Assembly (NCBI GenBank): GCA_017963875.1
Contig: JAGCTA010000506.1
Location: 1-16,402 of the forward strand
Length of the DNA: 16,402 nucleotides
DNA from: Victivallales bacterium
GTDB taxonomy: Bacteria; Verrucomicrobiota; Lentisphaeria; Oligosphaerales; Oligosphaeraceae
Reading direction: 5' to 3'
The position numbers and the translations under genes were made by a program. Below, piece after piece: positions 15,768 through 16,402 of this stretch. Position 1 is the stretch's first letter. Every line of letters starts with the position of its first letter. Under the pieces are notes generated by a model. It saw only the letters and a program-made list of their open reading frames with translations. It made no database searches and was not told where the DNA came from.

Positions 15768-16402
15768 TGATGAAACTCCTGTATATCAGCCCTTTAATGA
15801 TGATTTTGCAAATGAGGTACATGGAACGGTGATGTTCATAATACGTATCGTCTAGTTTTTGTTGCCATGAGGCGCGAAGCAGGGAAAACAAATCTGATGA
15901 GCAGAACGCGTATGGCAGTTGCGGAGCACTTTGAGATTTTATCAGACGGCCTTTGCCGACAAGCGTCAGGAGAATCTTCGGATAGCGGTCTAGAGACAAC
16001 TTATACGTCCACAAGCGATCCTTAAGCCAATGGCTGAAGGGCAAATACAGCAGGAACGGCACCGCATACGCCACTGCCAGAACACATGCAAGCATATATT
16101 CAAAGACCAGCAGCCAGTCCCAGCGTTCGTAATGTCGTATATCCGCGGCAATGCCCAAATCCTCCATGTCAAGAAAAACTTCCGTATATGGGTCAATGAT
16201 ACGCCCTGAAGCGACAATCTTGTTCTTCAGTTCCATTTTCATCCCAACGTATGTGTGATCAACAATCACAGAATGCCTTACATCCGTCTCCCTGTCAATC
16301 ATCACATTTCGGCCGACAATCACCCCGTCGCTGAGTTTGCATCCATACTCTACGCAACAGTCGTCGCACAACATGACTGGCGGCTTGATGTCAACTTCCG
16401 AC
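15739..16402 (-). CDS. Beta-helix NDP-sugar pyrophosphorylase tail fused to sugar-transferase-like membrane segment (5'-truncated)
   Basis: The frame is open to the right edge, so only the C-terminal 220 residues are seen. Residues 7-75 are hexapeptide-type left-handed beta-helix turns, such as CKLSDGVIVGRNVMID and SVIVDHTYVGMKMELKNKIV. These are the usual C-terminal half of NDP-sugar pyrophosphorylase-like proteins. A membrane segment follows at about 97-122 (MLACVLAVAYAVPFLLYLPF). The last part, including LTLVGKGR and DDTYYEHHRSMYLICKIIIK, loosely parallels the LVGPRP and YYxxxWSxxxDxKIxxKT segments of phosphoglycosyl transferases, but is short and divergent. A bifunctional enzyme that makes an NDP-sugar and loads undecaprenyl phosphate is one reading; a remnant domain is another. 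The 3' end overlaps the nucleotidyltransferase gene by 29 bases. Beta-helix assignment is good; transferase similarity is inference. Confidence 0.6.
   Translation of the reverse strand, partial: SEVDIKPPVMLCDDCCVEYGCKLSDGVIVGRNVMIDRETDVRHSVIVDHTYVGMKMELKNKIVASGRIIDPYTEVFLDMEDLGIAADIRHYERWDWLLVFEYMLACVLAVAYAVPFLLYLPFSHWLKDRLWTYKLSLDRYPKILLTLVGKGRLIKSQSAPQLPYAFCSSDLFSLLRASWQQKLDDTYYEHHRSMYLICKIIIKGLIYRSFINVIPGPDSW
15776..15780 (-). promoter_or_regulatory. Ribosome binding site of the nucleotidyltransferase-like gene
   Basis: AGGAG on the minus strand lies 8 bases before ATG 15767 and inside the coding sequence of the preceding gene. This supports a real 29-base gene overlap. Confidence 0.7.

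Noticed and set aside
1..16402. CRISPR array, tRNA or rRNA genes, insertion sequences
   Set aside because: No regularly spaced 25-40 bp repeats, no recognisable tRNA or rRNA segments and no transposase motifs were seen on either strand.

Overview
The window looks like chromosomal DNA of a Gram-negative bacterium. It encodes an outer-membrane polysaccharide export lipoprotein, a Wzz/GumC-type inner-membrane protein and a lipid-A-type phosphoethanolamine transferase homologue. The mix of an amidohydrolase/ThuA pair with an exopolysaccharide locus carrying a GH9 glycanase, a STAS protein and alkaline-phosphatase-fold enzymes would suit the PVC group (Lentisphaerota/Kiritimatiellota-like). That placement is an impression from gene content and is not proven. 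No rRNA, tRNA, CRISPR array, transposase or phage gene was seen.

Left end (1-1610, + strand): the 3' part of an amidohydrolase_2 family hydrolase, followed by a ThuA-like protein. This is a small catabolic pair, probably for sugars. It converges on everything else. The 134-base convergent gap holds a long inverted repeat built from GGGACA units.

Right of 1745 every recognised gene lies on the minus strand, so the locus reads from the right edge leftwards: (1) a right-edge fragment joining a left-handed beta-helix NDP-sugar-pyrophosphorylase tail to a membrane segment that faintly resembles a phosphoglycosyl transferase; (2) a pol-beta-fold nucleotidyltransferase overlapping it by 29 bases; (3) a 102-base gap with three CACTTCCC repeats; (4) a Wzz/GumC-like co-polymerase with a degenerate tyrosine-kinase domain; (5) a Wza-like export lipoprotein; (6) a Wzy/WaaL-like polymerase or ligase; (7) a secreted GH9 glycanase; (8) a phosphodiesterase/phosphatase of the alkaline phosphatase superfamily; (9) a STAS-domain protein; (10) a GT2 glycosyltransferase; (11) a GT4 glycosyltransferase; (12) a phosphoethanolamine-transferase-like membrane protein with markedly lower GC.

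Taken together this is a Wzy-type exopolysaccharide assembly and export locus. The two glycosyltransferases build the repeat unit, Wzy polymerises it, Wzz sets chain length, Wza exports it, GH9 may trim or release it, and the two alkaline-phosphatase-fold enzymes may add or remove phosphate-containing groups. The STAS protein gives a possible partner-switching control point. The most notable features are the Wzz protein whose kinase domain has lost its ATP-binding motifs, the nucleotidyltransferase coupled to the beta-helix/transferase-like fusion, the spaced repeats ahead of wzz, and the AT-rich terminal gene.
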